Source: Oscillospiraceae bacterium (GTDB lineage: Bacteria; Bacillota; Clostridia; Oscillospirales; Oscillospiraceae). Taken from it: 6,722 bases of DNA. Location of the stretch: NCBI GenBank assembly GCA_902766215.1, contig CACXCV010000033.1, positions 1-6,722 on the forward strand, written 5' to 3'. The position numbers and the translations under genes were made by a program. How positions within the stretch are numbered: position 1 is the stretch's first letter; each line of letters opens with the position of its first letter. The notes beneath the pieces were generated by a model. That model had not been told where the DNA came from. It made no database searches and saw only the letters and a list, made by a program, of their open reading frames with translations. Shown in pieces: positions 5,807-6,722 of this stretch.

Positions 5807-6722
5807 TCAGACCTTAAAGCTCTCCTTCAGGCTCACGGCGCGGTTAAACACCAGGTGCCCCGGCGCGCTGTCGCGGCTGTCGGCGCAGAAATAGCCCTGG
5901 CGCATAAACTGGAAGCGGTCGGTCACAGCCGGGTGCTCCAGCGAAGCCTCGACCTTGCAGCCGGTCAACACCTCCAGCGAGTCGGGGTTGAGGCAGTCGA
6001 GGAAATTCTTGTCGCCGGCGTCGGGGTCCGGGTCGGCAAAGAGGTTGTCATACAGACGCACCTCGGCGTCCTGCGCGGTAGCGGCGTCCACCCAGTGGAT
6101 GGTCGCACCCTTGACCTTGCGGCCGTCGGCCGGGTTGCCGCCGCGGCTGTCGGGGTCATAGGTGGCAAAAATCTCCACCACGCTGCCGTTTTCATCCTTG
6201 CGGCAGCCGGTGCAGGTGATGAGATAGGCGCCCTTCAGGCGGCACTCCGGCCCGTTCGGATACAGGCGCTTATACTTGGGCACTGGCTCCTCCATAAAGT
6301 CGTCGGCCTCGACCCACAGCGTGCGGGAGAAGTGCACCGGACGGGTGCCGTCCTCGGGCCGGTTAGGGTTGTTCTCCACGTCAAAGGTTTCGCTCTGCCC
6401 CTCGGGATAGTTGGTAATGGTCAGCTTCACCGGGCGCAGGACGGCCATCACGCGGCGGGCATTGTCGTTCAGGTCCTCGCGCAGGCAGTGCTCCAAAAAG
6501 CCGTATTCCACCGTGGAGGCCGCCTTTGACACACCGATCCGCTCGCAGAAGCTGCGGATGCTCTGGGGCGTATAGCCCCGGCGGCGCAGACCGCAGAGGG
6601 TGGGCATGCGCGGATCGTCCCAGCCGGAGACGCGCCCCTCCTCCACCAGCTGGCGGAGCTTGCGCTTGCTCATGACGGTATAGTTGATGCCCAGGCGGGC
6701 AAACTCGATCTGGCGGGGCTTG
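5807..6722 (-). CDS. glnS: Glutaminyl-tRNA synthetase (GlnRS), C-terminal part, cut by right window edge
   Basis: Class I aminoacyl-tRNA synthetase that charges tRNA-Gln with glutamine using ATP. The reverse frame is open from the edge to the TGA at 5807-5809, giving 304 visible residues of a protein that is about 550 long in E. coli. Sequence just inside the edge, RQIEFARLGINYTVMSKRKL, carries the KMSKS-type loop as VMSKRKL. It is followed by GWDDPRMPTLCGLRRRGYTP, and then by the two-beta-barrel anticodon-binding region with NPADGRKVKG, EVRLYDNLF, FLDCLNPDSL, RQGYFCADSRDS and VFNRAVSLKESF. The ATG at 6673 is the Met of the KMSKS loop, not a start; the reading frame continues upstream past the edge. 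The protein ends shortly after the barrel with no YqeY-type extension. The match to E. coli GlnRS is close throughout, which distinguishes it from GluRS. It converges with the GH51 gene. Confidence 0.97.
   Translation of the reverse strand, partial: KPRQIEFARLGINYTVMSKRKLRQLVEEGRVSGWDDPRMPTLCGLRRRGYTPQSIRSFCERIGVSKAASTVEYGFLEHCLREDLNDNARRVMAVLRPVKLTITNYPEGQSETFDVENNPNRPEDGTRPVHFSRTLWVEADDFMEEPVPKYKRLYPNGPECRLKGAYLITCTGCRKDENGSVVEIFATYDPDSRGGNPADGRKVKGATIHWVDAATAQDAEVRLYDNLFADPDPDAGDKNFLDCLNPDSLEVLTGCKVEASLEHPAVTDRFQFMRQGYFCADSRDSAPGHLVFNRAVSLKESFKV

Noticed and set aside
5807..6673. Start of the GlnRS frame at the ATG at 6673
   Set aside because: This Met belongs to the conserved VMSKRKL loop and the frame continues with GlnRS sequence to the window edge, so the gene is partial, not a short protein.
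1..6722. Search for mobile elements, CRISPR repeats, tRNA/rRNA genes, phage genes or a defence or biosynthetic system
   Set aside because: No transposase or recombinase motif, no spaced direct repeats, and no cloverleaf or rRNA-like stretch was seen. The space is filled by four recognised genes and their control regions.

Overview
The window comes from a GC-rich bacterial chromosome with Gram-positive style signals: sigma-A-like promoters, strong Shine-Dalgarno sites and GC-rich hairpin terminators. RpoB, YebC, an intracellular 'plant-type' GH51 arabinofuranosidase and a glutaminyl-tRNA synthetase together suggest a gut Clostridia member, perhaps an Oscillospiraceae/Ruminococcaceae relative of Faecalibacterium, Subdoligranulum or Gemmiger. 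That placement is inference; no database search was possible and GC content was judged by eye.

Layout: (1) 1-1835, minus strand: N-terminal half (611 codons) of rpoB, cut by the left edge. (2) 1836-2269: a 434-base divergent control region. It holds the rpoB ribosome binding site, a structured leader of about 140 nt with two hairpins, an rpoB promoter backed by phased A-tracts, a long inverted repeat, and a near-consensus extended -10 promoter for yebC. (3) 2270-3010, plus strand: complete yebC, closed by a large GAAA-capped terminator. (4) 3180-5710, plus strand: a promoter with a dyad in its spacer, a perfect Shine-Dalgarno, and a complete 820-residue GH51 alpha-L-arabinofuranosidase. (5) 5744-5775: a perfect palindrome acting as terminator between convergent genes. 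(6) 5807-6722, minus strand: C-terminal 304 residues of glnS, cut by the right edge.

Three of the four genes serve the core information machinery: transcription (RpoB), translation (YebC) and tRNA charging (GlnRS). The GH51 enzyme is a lone carbohydrate gene set among them as its own transcription unit, with no transporter, regulator or other glycosidase visible. Each gene appears to be a separate transcription unit here. The arrangement is rpoB <- -> yebC, yebC -> abf, abf -> <- glnS.

I see no mobile element, CRISPR array, phage gene, tRNA or rRNA, and no convincing new system. The points most worth a second look are the rpoB control region (rpoB separated from rplJ-rplL, with UP-like A-tracts and leader hairpins), the composite architecture of the GH51 enzyme, the dyad in its promoter, and the presence of glnS in an apparent Firmicute.
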